Positions 25,640-35,213 are shown, counted from the stretch's first letter. The stretch: DNA of 64,000 bases from Curvivirga sp965219885 (GCF_965219885.1 NZ_CBDCOT010000008.1:62001-126000); one strand, 5' to 3'. Numbers and translations are program-made. Notes: generated by a model from the letters alone, not told the origin.

Positions 25640-26825
25640 TATGTACTCCCAGTATCACGCTGATATTATTCCCTCCAAAAGCAAAAGAATTGCTCATCAT
25701 TGCCCGTTTGTTTCTATCACGTTGCTGTTTAAAGTCGACAAAACAGATTGGCTTTAAATCTGTGTCTCGTTCCGTTTGCCAAAGCTGTGGAGGTAACAGG
25801 CCATTGCTATAACTGTCTTGCAAAATTAGCCATAAAAAACCTATCTCGTTTCCGCCAGCCGCACCAAGCATATGTCCGGTCATGGTTTTCGTCGAACTAC
25901 AGGGCACATTCGCTCCAAACACGTCATATACTGCAGAACTTTCCATAGCATCGTTTAAGGGAGTAGCGGTTCCATGCAAGTTTACATAACCAATATCTTC
26001 TTGAGTAAGACACGCGTCATTCAGGGCTTTTTTCATAGCGTTCTTTGCACCTACTCCTTCAGGGGCGGGTGCTGAAATATGGTATGCATCTGATGTTTCA
26101 CCAATACCTAATAACTCAACAGCACTTTTTTCTTTAGTCATCAAAAAAGCGACGGCCCCCTCGCCTATATTGATGCCATCACGGTCTACACCAAATGGTG
26201 CACATTTTCCAATTGATAAAGAATCTAATGCATTGAAACCATTCAGTGTTAGGCGACATAATGTATCTGCGCCCCCCACAATGGCAGCATCGCAAAAACC
26301 TGTCTCAATATAGCGCCGTGCAGCAGATAGTGTTTTTGCACTTGATGTACATGCCGTAGAAATCGTGACGCATGGTCCTTCAAGACCATAATAACCAGCA
26401 ACAAATTCTGAAATTGAAGAGGTTTCTTGTCGTGCGAACTCAAATTCTTCAGGGAAATGACCATTCTTCAATTTGTGAACAATACCAATTTCGTTGTCAG
26501 AAATGCCTGTAGTGCTTGTTCCCATGACAACAGCAATACGTTTTTTTCCGTATTTTGAAATTGCATATTGAATATCGTGATCAATTTCAAGTAATGCCTT
26601 CAAAATTAATCTATTATTACGACTATCATGCTGTTTCAAATGTAATGGTGTGACAGGTAAATCACAATTTACTTTCCCAACAATGGTGTCTTGATTAGCA
26701 AGGAAATCAGGGCTTTTCATCATGCCTTCACATGAGCCATCTAGTAAATTTTGTGCAACTTCATTTTTACCTACGCCCAAAGGATTAACAATTCCCATAG
26801 CATTCAGAAAATATTTACTTTTCAC
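25623..26825 (-). CDS. apeO: Beta-ketoacyl-ACP synthase, ApeO type
   Basis: The main chain-elongating ketosynthase of the aryl polyene type II polyketide synthase, 400 residues. The triad is C159 (TISTACTSSAK), H284 (NLHGTATPLND) and H318 (TKTMTGHMLGAAGG). In characterised APE systems ApeO forms a heterodimer with the inactive chain-length factor ApeC, encoded at 38860. Its start ATGA overlaps the apeN stop by 4 bases, and its end overlaps apeP by 17. Assignment as ApeO rather than ApeR rests on gene order next to apeP and apeN. Confidence 0.88.
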   Translation of the reverse strand: MKSKYFLNAMGIVNPLGVGKNEVAQNLLDGSCEGMMKSPDFLANQDTIVGKVNCDLPVTPLHLKQHDSRNNRLILKALLEIDHDIQYAISKYGKKRIAVVMGTSTTGISDNEIGIVHKLKNGHFPEEFEFARQETSSISEFVAGYYGLEGPCVTISTACTSSAKTLSAARRYIETGFCDAAIVGGADTLCRLTLNGFNALDSLSIGKCAPFGVDRDGINIGEGAVAFLMTKEKSAVELLGIGETSDAYHISAPAPEGVGAKNAMKKALNDACLTQEDIGYVNLHGTATPLNDAMESSAVYDVFGANVPCSSTKTMTGHMLGAAGGNEIGFLWLILQDSYSNGLLPPQLWQTERDTDLKPICFVDFKQQRDRNKRAMMSNSFAFGGNNISVILGVHNAEKL

Positions 26826-27379
26826 TGTGAAACCTCACGTGATTTGATATTCAGTTCATAGTTAAAAGAATGATCTTGAAGTATGACTATACTCGTCCAA
26901 ATACTATCTTCGACATTTTTATAAATCACAGAACTTACTTTATCTCCATCGTAAAAAACTTCACGTAAATTGCCTGTATCTTTAATTTGCCAGATATTAT
27001 CCAGATCTTCTTCTAAAAGTTCTTTTGGCCAAAATGCGGTAGCGATATCCCACATCATATATTGAGGGTTAAAATAATCTGGCATCCATGCAGCTTTCCA
27101 GGTCGTCATCCCATCATTATTCCAACTAGCTGTCATGCCACGGCGCCCTAAACTATCCAAAATAATCACATCCATTTTTTCCAAAGTTATCGTCAGATAA
27201 ACTTGCAATAAAAAATGTTGACCTTTCCAGTTACCAGTGATCTGTTGAACAACATTTATCTTTTCGTCTTCGTTAGACCAATAAGTTAAATTTGATCGAT
27301 CAGGTAAAGTCGTATTTGGTTGAAAACCACTGCAAGCAGAAAAGCTGATCAGGCAGATAAGGATTAATATGGAGCGCAT
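26822..27379 (-). CDS. apeN: DUF3261 lipoprotein, ApeN type
   Basis: A 185-residue lipoprotein with a short signal and lipobox (LISFSAC, Cys at about residue 16). The beta-rich body resembles LolB/DUF3261 proteins that accompany APE clusters and are presumed to receive or insert the polyene lipid at the outer membrane. That role is known only by association. With the LolA-like ApeL and the MMPL exporter ApeM it would form a dedicated transport route. It overlaps the upstream flavoprotein gene by 16 bases and apeO by 4. Confidence 0.8.
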   Translation of the reverse strand: MRSILILICLISFSACSGFQPNTTLPDRSNLTYWSNEDEKINVVQQITGNWKGQHFLLQVYLTITLEKMDVIILDSLGRRGMTASWNNDGMTTWKAAWMPDYFNPQYMMWDIATAFWPKELLEEDLDNIWQIKDTGNLREVFYDGDKVSSVIYKNVEDSIWTSIVILQDHSFNYELNIKSREVSQ

Positions 27380-28614
27380 TGTTCCGCCACCATATCTAGG
27401 TATTTAGTTGGTTGTCTCACAAATGGATTATCTTCATTCCACGCATATCCACCAAGAATTGATACAATCATACGTTTGATTTGATTGTCATCTTGTGGTG
27501 GATATTTGATGATTTTTTGCAATCGTCCATCATACCAGGCAGTTACGAACGCTTTAAAACAATCTACGCCATTTTTCAAAGGTGCTGCGTATTCCTTTGT
27601 CCAATCTACTTTTTCACCAGATATTTGTTTTTTGACTAATGGAGCAGCTAAATCAGCAGATTTAAGAGCAATTGTTACGCCAGATGAAAAAACAGGATCA
27701 AGGAACTCACCTGCGTTACCTAATAATGCATAACGATCGGTTGCTAGATGCTTTACCGCACAAGAATATCCGGCTATTTCACCTGGCATTCTAAGTTCTT
27801 CTGCATCTTCAACAAGTGTGTGTAGTTTGGGTGCCTCCTTGACTGCTGACCATAGTTGTACAGAGTGGCTAATATCTCGTTTAGTTCTTTCTGGCGGCAG
27901 AATAACACCTAATGAAGAAGTTCCATTTGAGAAAGGAATAAGCCAATACCAAGTATTATGATCTTCCGGGCTTACAGTGATAAGGATTTTATTACGATCA
28001 AAATCTTTACTTTCAAGATTGTCCTTAACATGTGTGAAAAAAGCATGGCGCATCGGGAAGTCAGAAGGTTGTTCCAAATTTAATAATCGAGGTAAAACAC
28101 GACCATACCCGCTAGCATCTAAGACATACTTGGTTTCTATTTCAAATTTCTCCCCAGTTTCATTTGAAATAAACAATACCATACCTTCTTCTGTTTCTTT
28201 CACAGAATCTACACTATGCCCATAGTGAATTGGGACACCACCCTTTACTACTTCATCAGCAAGAATTTTATCAAACTTCTCACGTTGTACCTGATAAGTC
28301 GTTCCCCATCCCTCTTCGAATTTTTTCCGAAAATCGATAGAGCTATTACAATCAGGAAAGTAAAAATTTGCCCCGTTTTTATGTTGAAAGCCTGCTTCCA
28401 CTACTGATTGTAGAAGGTGTCCGCGTTCAAGATATTGCATAGATTGTGGCAATAGACTTTCGCCAATAACGAAGCGCGGAAAATGCTGTTTTTCAAAAAC
28501 TTCTACTTCCAAGCCTTGTTGTTGTAATAAACGTGCGGCTAAACTACCTGAGGGGCCAGCACCAATCACAACGGTTTCTATAAATTTTTTGATATAATCA
28601 GCCATGTTTGGCAT
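27364..28614 (-). CDS. Flavin-dependent halogenase-like oxidoreductase in the APE cluster
   Basis: A 416-residue FAD enzyme with the Rossmann motif GAGPSG (18-23), GESLLPQSMQYLE (51-63) and a Lys at 79 in FQHKNGANF. The last two resemble phenol-type flavin-dependent halogenases. The WxWxIP signature that blocks monooxygenation in halogenases is present as WYWLIP (222-227). These features support halogenation of the aryl head group, as known for xanthomonadins and some flexirubins. Related reductases and epoxidases share the fold, so the reaction remains inferred. No flavin reductase gene is in the cluster. Start may be ATG 28614 or 28605, both inside the MMPL 3' end. Confidence 0.78.
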   Translation of the reverse strand: MPNMADYIKKFIETVVIGAGPSGSLAARLLQQQGLEVEVFEKQHFPRFVIGESLLPQSMQYLERGHLLQSVVEAGFQHKNGANFYFPDCNSSIDFRKKFEEGWGTTYQVQREKFDKILADEVVKGGVPIHYGHSVDSVKETEEGMVLFISNETGEKFEIETKYVLDASGYGRVLPRLLNLEQPSDFPMRHAFFTHVKDNLESKDFDRNKILITVSPEDHNTWYWLIPFSNGTSSLGVILPPERTKRDISHSVQLWSAVKEAPKLHTLVEDAEELRMPGEIAGYSCAVKHLATDRYALLGNAGEFLDPVFSSGVTIALKSADLAAPLVKKQISGEKVDWTKEYAAPLKNGVDCFKAFVTAWYDGRLQKIIKYPPQDDNQIKRMIVSILGGYAWNEDNPFVRQPTKYLDMVAEQCAPY

Positions 28615-30913
28615 CCCTCTTTTTCCGAGCTAGAGGTGACATAAAGAATGCTAAGGAAACTCCAACCAGTATTGTTATGCCAAATGCATGCACAGCGTAT
28701 TGTTGACTAAGAGCCAGCAAGCCAAAAGCAAAAACGGATGACAACGCAGATAACCAATTTGCAGCTAAACTTTCCAGATAATGTTGTTCATCGGTCTCAG
28801 CACAAAAGATTGCATAATCTACACCTAGTGCAAAAACTAAAATTAGCGCCATCGCATTGAAAAAGGTAAATATTTCGCCAATGACTGATAGTAATAGAGG
28901 TGTTAAAAATACTGCAAGAACAGATGGTAAGAGCGTGAAGAACGCAACTTTATAATTGTATATAAAGCTTAAGAAGACATATACGAACAACGTAGCAAAA
29001 ATAATTAAATATACGACTTGTATTCTATATTTTGAAAGTACGTTACTGATTTCGGCACTAGGATCGATAAAACTTACGCCATTGATTTTTGATGCAATAT
29101 GAGACATGGCTGAAAGATTAGAGAGGTTCTGTAAACGCACCAAATGTGCAACTCCCTGATCAACAGGTAAATTGAAATTCTCAATACCGATCGCTGGAAG
29201 TTGATCAATCGTCAAATAGGTTTCGTTATCTATGTTGTAATCAATTTTACCAGAATAACCTAATACGGCCTGAATATTACCCAGCTCATTTTCTAACAGT
29301 TGATCTCTTACTAATATCCTATTTTCTTTTTGGCGTTTTATTGATGGAAGTATATCACTTAGCATTTGATATGATGTTAACACGTCCATTTGAATCAGAT
29401 CGTTAAGCAAACCACGAAGCTTTTCTTCTTTTTGTAAAACGTCTTCTACTGTGTTTCCAACCACGACGAAAAATTGTGTGTCCAGCTCCAGTCCATCTAA
29501 ATTACGTATAACCATTTCTTCTTGTTTTAGCGCTTCTGAAACATCTTCCAACTCTCTTAAATTATCATTAACTTGAAATGTAAGTGCCCCCCACATAACG
29601 AAAGCAAATGTCATTACATACAGGGCTAAACGTCCTGTTTTTAGCGTACGCATGTACCAAAAATAATTTATGGCTTTTGTTATACTTCGTAGCCAAATTG
29701 GAAATTTTAAGGTTTTTGTATTATCCAAATATGGGAAAACAAAAATAACAGTCAGGCATGCCATAAGTAATCCAACGGCAGAAAATAATCCTATTTGTTG
29801 TAATCCAGGGAAAGGCGGCCAAAGTAAAATACTAAAGCCAATAATGGAACTAACCGCACCTAAAAACAAGCCACGACGAACTAAATTGATACGGTCGGGA
29901 CCAATTTTATTAGAAAATCGTGTGCAGCAGTAATGCATCGCATAATCTACCGCTATTCCTGTAATAGCTGCGCCAAATACGATGGTAAAAATATAAATTT
30001 TATCAAAGACTAATATCGTCACTGCAAACCCAGAAACAATCCCAACAATTATGGATAGAAGAGCTAAGTAAATGGGCTGTATATGCTTAAATACGACCAA
30101 CATCATAATGATAATGGCTATAACGGAGATCGTACCAATAAGGGCAGCTTCATTTTGTGCCTTTTCCATGGCATATCCTGCATAAAATACTGCGCCAGTT
30201 TTATAGGTTTTAAGCTCCTCAAATTCTGTATGTAATTGATTTATAGATGTTTCAACAAATGGGATAATTACTTGTTGAGTTTTATTGCTATACGCACTTC
30301 CATTCAATTTCCACGTTAACAGAACATAATGCGTGTCCTGCTCTTGTCGGTGTAGGAGGCCATTCTTGAAACTGAAACTGTTTGCGGGCCGTAATTTATC
30401 TGTGAGATATCTAGATAATAACCTAAATGGGTCGGTTTTAAGGTCATTTGCGTTGCTTAATCCAAAAGGTGATAAAATCTGTACTATGGCTTGTTTAGTT
30501 ATGATTTCTGTTTCGCCATCCCGTAGTAGCTGCCTATCATAATCAGATAAAAGACCGGCACGATACGGATGAATGAGGTCTGGGAAGTTTTCATTTATTT
30601 CAGTTTCTGGATTAAAACTTACAATGTCATCAAGCAGTACTTGTTCTGACATCTTTGCTTTAAGATTTCCAGCAGCATTAAAAACCACATTTTCATCGGG
30701 ATGCGTTAAAACCACAATGATTTTATCAGCAGCATTTTGATCAAATTTAGACTTCGCTTTTTGAAGCCAGTTTATCTTAGTATTTGTATCGTCTTTCGGA
30801 AATAATGCCAAAATGTTGGTATCAATTGGAAATGATGTCGTTAAATTCCATCCAACCACTCCTAAGGATGTTAGAAAAAACAATAACCATATTCCAAGCC
30901 CGAATTTATTCAT
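28598..30913 (-). CDS. apeM: MMPL/RND family exporter, ApeM type
   Basis: A 771-residue inner-membrane transporter with the RND-like layout: one N-terminal membrane helix, a large periplasmic loop (about 30-235), five helices (about 240-400), a second loop (about 430-610) and five more helices to the end. ITGIAVDYAMHYC near residue 325 and LVFALGVDYAIFC near 710 are the paired helix-4 motifs with acidic residues used for proton coupling. In APE clusters this protein is presumed to move the finished aryl polyene lipid from the inner membrane. It overlaps apeL by 8 bases and the flavoprotein gene by 17. Confidence 0.88.
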   Translation of the reverse strand: MNKFGLGIWLLFFLTSLGVVGWNLTTSFPIDTNILALFPKDDTNTKINWLQKAKSKFDQNAADKIIVVLTHPDENVVFNAAGNLKAKMSEQVLLDDIVSFNPETEINENFPDLIHPYRAGLLSDYDRQLLRDGETEIITKQAIVQILSPFGLSNANDLKTDPFRLLSRYLTDKLRPANSFSFKNGLLHRQEQDTHYVLLTWKLNGSAYSNKTQQVIIPFVETSINQLHTEFEELKTYKTGAVFYAGYAMEKAQNEAALIGTISVIAIIIMMLVVFKHIQPIYLALLSIIVGIVSGFAVTILVFDKIYIFTIVFGAAITGIAVDYAMHYCCTRFSNKIGPDRINLVRRGLFLGAVSSIIGFSILLWPPFPGLQQIGLFSAVGLLMACLTVIFVFPYLDNTKTLKFPIWLRSITKAINYFWYMRTLKTGRLALYVMTFAFVMWGALTFQVNDNLRELEDVSEALKQEEMVIRNLDGLELDTQFFVVVGNTVEDVLQKEEKLRGLLNDLIQMDVLTSYQMLSDILPSIKRQKENRILVRDQLLENELGNIQAVLGYSGKIDYNIDNETYLTIDQLPAIGIENFNLPVDQGVAHLVRLQNLSNLSAMSHIASKINGVSFIDPSAEISNVLSKYRIQVVYLIIFATLFVYVFLSFIYNYKVAFFTLLPSVLAVFLTPLLLSVIGEIFTFFNAMALILVFALGVDYAIFCAETDEQHYLESLAANWLSALSSVFAFGLLALSQQYAVHAFGITILVGVSLAFFMSPLARKKRDAKHG

Positions 30914-31511
30914 TATTTTGGCCGATCATTTTTTTCAAGATTTCTTCGCTATAAATCTCATGATCAAACATAATGATTTCTTCTTGATCACCACTTGCTC
31001 TTAGCATTGTGATTATTTCTACAAACTCTCCGCCTTGAATATCAATGGACGTGAACGGAAAGTTTGACGGCAATTCGTCTTTTTGAAGGTTTAAGCTCCA
31101 ACCGCCACTCTCCAAGATTGGTTTCTTCCCAAACATATTGCTCAGTATGGTCCAGTCACCTTCCAGCGATGCTGCAACCACTTTTTGCATGTTACGCAAT
31201 GCAGGAAAATTTTGGATTGGAATATTTAACGTCTCAACACCGTCGACGATTTGCGTTACATGATTTTTTTCTAAAATCATACGACTGGCAAAAGGCTCTG
31301 TTACATCCCAAATCAACCGCTGATCTTCAAACAGATATAAAATCCCAGAGGAGTTAATTTTCCCATCAAATCCGACTAAATAGCGGTTTTGGGCGAAATT
31401 GGCTTTTAATCCCTGCCCTTCCAGAAGGATCACAGGTTCGACAATTTCCCCTGATTGAGCCTTAAGACTGAAAGAAAAGATAGTAATTATTAAGACGATG
31501 AAGATTCTCAT
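30906..31511 (-). CDS. apeL: LolA-like periplasmic carrier, ApeL type
   Basis: A 201-residue exported protein with a signal peptide (IVLIITIFSFSLKAQS, cleavage near 19). Its LolA-fold features include GKINSSGILYLFEDQRLIW and VTEPFASRMIL, the strand pattern of lipoprotein carriers. In APE clusters it is thought to chaperone the polyene lipid across the periplasm between ApeM and the outer membrane; this is inferred from fold and context. Its ATG shares a base with the apeK stop (TAATG), and it overlaps apeM by 8 bases. Confidence 0.85.
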   Translation of the reverse strand: MRIFIVLIITIFSFSLKAQSGEIVEPVILLEGQGLKANFAQNRYLVGFDGKINSSGILYLFEDQRLIWDVTEPFASRMILEKNHVTQIVDGVETLNIPIQNFPALRNMQKVVAASLEGDWTILSNMFGKKPILESGGWSLNLQKDELPSNFPFTSIDIQGGEFVEIITMLRASGDQEEIIMFDHEIYSEEILKKMIGQNNE

Positions 31512-31915
31512 TACAAGTCCTTCACCTTATTAATAAATATATCAGGAGATACAAACTGCATTTCTTCGGTGTCAGTTGAGACAGCCACTTGTATCGTCGT
31601 ACCTTTTGTTATTTTTTCACCTGTAACTCTATCCGTGATCAAATAATTGATTTTCATCCTATTTTCGAACTCAATTAATGATGCAGTAACTTCAATTTCC
31701 TGCCCAAATCTAAGAGGCTTAATATACTTTATCCGCATATCAACAATAGGCCATGCATAACCAGACTCTTTCATTTCTGGGTAGTTATAGCCAATTTTAT
31801 CCAACATCACACATCTTGCTTGCTCGAAAAATCTTGGATAATTCCCGTGCCAAACAATATTCATTGGATCCAGGTGATAGAATTCTATCTTTATGATTGT
31901 TGAAGCTGATAACAT
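31511..31915 (-). CDS. apeK: Acyl thioesterase (4HBT hotdog), ApeK type
   Basis: A 134-residue hotdog thioesterase of the 4-hydroxybenzoyl-CoA thioesterase group. The active-site segment FYHLDPMNIVWHGNYPRFFE carries the conserved Asp at residue 16. It probably hydrolyses acyl-ACP or acyl-CoA intermediates, either as an editing enzyme or in release of the polyene; its role in APE synthesis is not firmly settled. It begins 18 bases after the ammonia-lyase gene. Confidence 0.88.
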   Translation of the reverse strand: MLSASTIIKIEFYHLDPMNIVWHGNYPRFFEQARCVMLDKIGYNYPEMKESGYAWPIVDMRIKYIKPLRFGQEIEVTASLIEFENRMKINYLITDRVTGEKITKGTTIQVAVSTDTEEMQFVSPDIFINKVKDL

Positions 31916-31933
31916 AACCTTACGTCGACCACT

Positions 31934-33508
31934 CTAGCTATACAGGTTCCAATATTGGACGCGTAACTTTTCCAATAATAAGCGTAACACAGATTCTAAT
32001 GGCTCATCCTCGTCGATATAGTGGATATCAAGTTTCAATTTTTCTTCAAAATCCCGAACAGAATTAGTCAAATTCTCAAACTCTAGTTCTCCTGCACGAC
32101 GGCGTAAACGTAATGCCTGACATGTTGCAATCAGATGTCCTGCGATAACCTGGTCAGTCAAATCTAAAACGCGTAAGCAATCACGTGCAGCGATAGTACC
32201 CATACTTACCTTATCTTGGTTATGACATTCAGTAGAGCGTGAAAATACACTGGCTGGCATTGTATTTTTTAACGCTTCTGCAGCCCAGGCCGACACCCCA
32301 ATTTGAACTGCTTTTAGCCCGTGGTTGAGTTGCTCTCTATCACCAGTAGCACCAGTTAGATTGGAAGGTAATCCATTATTAAATTTCACATCTACTAATG
32401 ATGCTAACTGTCGATCAATTAAATCGGCAATATTTGCGACCAGATTTTTCATACCATCCATAGCAAAGGCGATATGGCCACCATAGAAATGACCGCCATG
32501 TAACACACGTTCTTCTTCCGGATCAATCAATGGATTGTCATTTGCGCTATTTAGCTCTGTCTCAATTAGCTGGCGAAAGCTTGGTAACATATCCTGTAAC
32601 ACGCCAATGACATGGGGGGCACAACGTATGGAATATCGATCCTGCAATCGTTCAACAGGCGCTATATTCAAGGTGCTCCCAAGATCTTCTCTAATGCGTT
32701 TGGCAATGAGCTCTTGGCCGGGATGAGGTTTTGCCTTGAATAATTTTTCATCAAAATGTGCAGGGTTACCTTGCATAGCCAGTGATGTCATAGCGGTTAG
32801 GCGTGATGACATTTGAGAGGTATAATCAGCTCGCATATATGCAAAAACTGCAAGGCCAGTCATAACCGCCGTACCATTCATAATGGCTAATGCCTCTTTT
32901 GGCCTCATCAAAATTGGTTTTAATCCAACTTCCTCATATACTTCCATTGTCGGGCGTTGTTTACCCTTATATAGGACCTCACGTTCACCAATTAATGCAG
33001 CTGCTACATAAGATAGAGGTGTTAAATCACCGCTTGCGCCTACGGAACCTTCTTCGGGTATAATTGGTAGGATATTATTTTCCAGCATGTCTACAAGCAG
33101 TTGCATCAATTCCAAACTAACGCCTGAAACGCCTCTGCATAAAGAGGCCAATCTTACAGCTAAAACCGCTCTTACTTGTTCTGGCTCTAGGTTTTTCCCC
33201 AAACCACAACCATGAAAACGGGATAGATGTATTGGTAATTCATATGCGTTTTTTACCGCAACGGCACGTGTGCAGGAATCTCCGTATCCTGTAGTCACAC
33301 CATAAATAACACCGTCTTTTTCTAACAAGTCATCAAGAAAATCTGTGCCTTTTTTTATACGTGCGAGGAAATCAGGTGCAGTCGATAACTGGCAGTGAAC
33401 CTTTTGTGTAGCGATATTATATATATCTTCGATCGAAAGTTCATGGTCACCAAATGTGACAGGAGACAAGTTATTCATTTTAATATTCAATTCTATGTTA
33501 TCTAACAT
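31934..33508 (-). CDS. MIO-type aromatic amino acid ammonia-lyase (HAL/PAL/TAL family)
   Basis: Eliminates ammonia from an aromatic amino acid to give an aryl acrylate, here a plausible source of the cinnamoyl or coumaroyl starter for the polyene. The MIO prosthetic group forms from A-S-G at residues 158-160 (GSVGASGDLTPLSY). Conserved YGVTTGYGDS, the NGTAVMTG loop and SANDNPLID are present. The substrate-selectivity pair is Phe-His (98-99, SRFHGCGLG), unlike His-Leu of Rhodobacter TAL, Phe-Leu of plant-type PAL or Ser-His of HAL, so the substrate cannot be assigned. ATG at 33508 lies just past the upstream stop; an in-frame TTG at 33535 is less likely. There are no hut genes nearby. Confidence 0.87.
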   Translation of the reverse strand: MLDNIELNIKMNNLSPVTFGDHELSIEDIYNIATQKVHCQLSTAPDFLARIKKGTDFLDDLLEKDGVIYGVTTGYGDSCTRAVAVKNAYELPIHLSRFHGCGLGKNLEPEQVRAVLAVRLASLCRGVSGVSLELMQLLVDMLENNILPIIPEEGSVGASGDLTPLSYVAAALIGEREVLYKGKQRPTMEVYEEVGLKPILMRPKEALAIMNGTAVMTGLAVFAYMRADYTSQMSSRLTAMTSLAMQGNPAHFDEKLFKAKPHPGQELIAKRIREDLGSTLNIAPVERLQDRYSIRCAPHVIGVLQDMLPSFRQLIETELNSANDNPLIDPEEERVLHGGHFYGGHIAFAMDGMKNLVANIADLIDRQLASLVDVKFNNGLPSNLTGATGDREQLNHGLKAVQIGVSAWAAEALKNTMPASVFSRSTECHNQDKVSMGTIAARDCLRVLDLTDQVIAGHLIATCQALRLRRRAGELEFENLTNSVRDFEEKLKLDIHYIDEDEPLESVLRLLLEKLRVQYWNLYS

Positions 33509-33516
33509 TTTTTGTC

Positions 33517-34464
33517 TTATTTTGTCTTCTTCCAAAAGTCAAAAAAGTTGTACCATTGGTACGGGTATTTCAAGCAGTATCTCTCATGAAGTTCTGCATA
33601 TTTCCGCAAATAAGTGATAATGGCTTCTTGTCTGGACTTACGCGGTAGAATGAGTTGATTGTCTAGTTTTTCAAAGACCAATTTGAATTTACGATCTTTT
33701 TCACGGACACACATCATCATATAGACAGGAGCTTTTAGTAATGCGGCAAGTATAATACCACCTTCAGGGAATGGAGCCTCATTTCCAAGAAAAGGAATAT
33801 TCACCACCCGTTTCTCCCCCTCAACGGGCACGCGGTCAGCGGCAATCACAATCCAATGCCCTTGTTCAAGGCGTTCTTGCATATCTATCGCTGTTCCTGG
33901 CCCTAAATCATTAACTTCGACCATATCAATAGCTGCTTCAGGATTATAAGAAGTTAACAACTTATTGAACTTAATGGCATTTTTTGTATGAGCAAAGACT
34001 GTAATAGGAACTTTATGTTTTGTTTGTGCTAACGCCCTACTAACTTCGATATTTCCAAAATGAGAAGCTAAAACGACAACCCCTTTCCCCTCACGAATAA
34101 TGTCTTCCATATCGGTGTTATCAGGAAAGATTATTTGATCAATAGAGATTCGATTTGTCCAAGCTGCGATCTTGTCCAAAAACATATATGCAAAACTGCA
34201 AAAATGTTGATAGGCGTGCCACCATCTTATTTTTTTTTCTAATTTACAAAAAGTGTTTAATCGATTGAGGTAATCTATTGAAGCTTGGCGTTGCACTTTC
34301 CCAGTAAGGAAGAAATAAAACAAAACTGGCTGCATAACAATAAAACATAGGTGTGTTCCAAGCAGTTTAAATATGAAGCCTACAATTCGTAACCCCCAAT
34401 AAGCCCCGCGTTCTTCTATTGTTGCCCAATGTTCAGCTTTTTTTTTAAACATCTCATCCGCCAC
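33517..34464 (-). CDS. LpxL/HtrB-like acyltransferase, C-terminal half equivalent of ApeJ
   Basis: A 315-residue membrane-associated acyltransferase of the lauroyl/myristoyl (LPLAT) family. The block VVVLASHFGNIEVSRAL near residue 120 resembles the HxxxxD/E catalytic site, with IVIAADRVPVEGEKR further on. In E. coli-type clusters ApeJ is a fusion of glycosyltransferase and acyltransferase; here the two activities are separate genes whose stop and start overlap (TAGTG). The start is GTG at 34464, or ATG at 34452. It probably adds a fatty acyl chain to the glycolipid part of the pigment anchor; that step is inferred. Confidence 0.82.
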   Translation of the reverse strand: MADEMFKKKAEHWATIEERGAYWGLRIVGFIFKLLGTHLCFIVMQPVLFYFFLTGKVQRQASIDYLNRLNTFCKLEKKIRWWHAYQHFCSFAYMFLDKIAAWTNRISIDQIIFPDNTDMEDIIREGKGVVVLASHFGNIEVSRALAQTKHKVPITVFAHTKNAIKFNKLLTSYNPEAAIDMVEVNDLGPGTAIDMQERLEQGHWIVIAADRVPVEGEKRVVNIPFLGNEAPFPEGGIILAALLKAPVYMMMCVREKDRKFKLVFEKLDNQLILPRKSRQEAIITYLRKYAELHERYCLKYPYQWYNFFDFWKKTK

Positions 34465-35213
34465 TATTTGAACTTACGAGCAATTAAAATAGGAAAACGA
34501 AACAACATCCCAAAAAATAATTTTGTATGCATTTTGCTGATTTGCCAATTATCCCGCCAAACCTTAAAATTTGATGTGTTCCCCTCAGGATATATAACTT
34601 TTACTGGTACCATTCGAACAGGAACGCCACGCCAATAAAGGCGCACCATAATCTCTGGGTCAAAATTCATTCGAAGTCCGATACGTCTAGTTTCAATCAA
34701 TTTAATACAGCTCTGAATGGGATAGACACGAAATCCACACATACTATCGCGGATTTCAAAAGACAATGTTTCAATCCAGACCCAAATATGAGTGATCCAA
34801 CGGCCAATTTTACGTGACATTGGCATACTGTCGTCATAAACGGGATTACCACTGACAACTGCTTTAGGATTGGCTTTTGCGGTATTGATTAAAAGTTGAA
34901 TGGCGTCCAGGTCATGTTGTCCATCGGCATCCACTTGTACTGCATGGGTATACCCTTGCTGAAAAGCCTCATGAAAGCCCTTGCAAACGGCTGCGCCTTT
35001 ACCGGCATTTTTTGTTAAGCGAAAACAGTATACATTATTATCTGGGGCATGGAGTTTTGCGATAACACCAGCGTGGGGTTCATCACTGCCATCATCTATA
35101 ACAAAAACAGGAAGTCCCGATTCACCAAGGTCAGATACAACCTGTTCAATTACCTTGGAATGATTGTAACTTGGTACGAGTATACAGGGGTTGAAAATAT
35201 TCATATCAGTCAT
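34464..35213 (-). CDS. Family 2 glycosyltransferase, N-terminal half equivalent of ApeJ
   Basis: A 249-residue GT-A glycosyltransferase. Nucleotide-binding VPSYNHSKVIEQVV and FVIDDGSDEP occur near the N-terminus, and the metal-binding DxD is in VQVDADGQHDLDA (about 97-109). A C-terminal helix-forming basic segment suggests membrane association. It would glycosylate the lipid anchor of the aryl polyene before acylation by the next gene product. It overlaps the upstream dehydratase gene by 8 bases. Confidence 0.86.
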   Translation of the reverse strand: MTDMNIFNPCILVPSYNHSKVIEQVVSDLGESGLPVFVIDDGSDEPHAGVIAKLHAPDNNVYCFRLTKNAGKGAAVCKGFHEAFQQGYTHAVQVDADGQHDLDAIQLLINTAKANPKAVVSGNPVYDDSMPMSRKIGRWITHIWVWIETLSFEIRDSMCGFRVYPIQSCIKLIETRRIGLRMNFDPEIMVRLYWRGVPVRMVPVKVIYPEGNTSNFKVWRDNWQISKMHTKLFFGMLFRFPILIARKFK

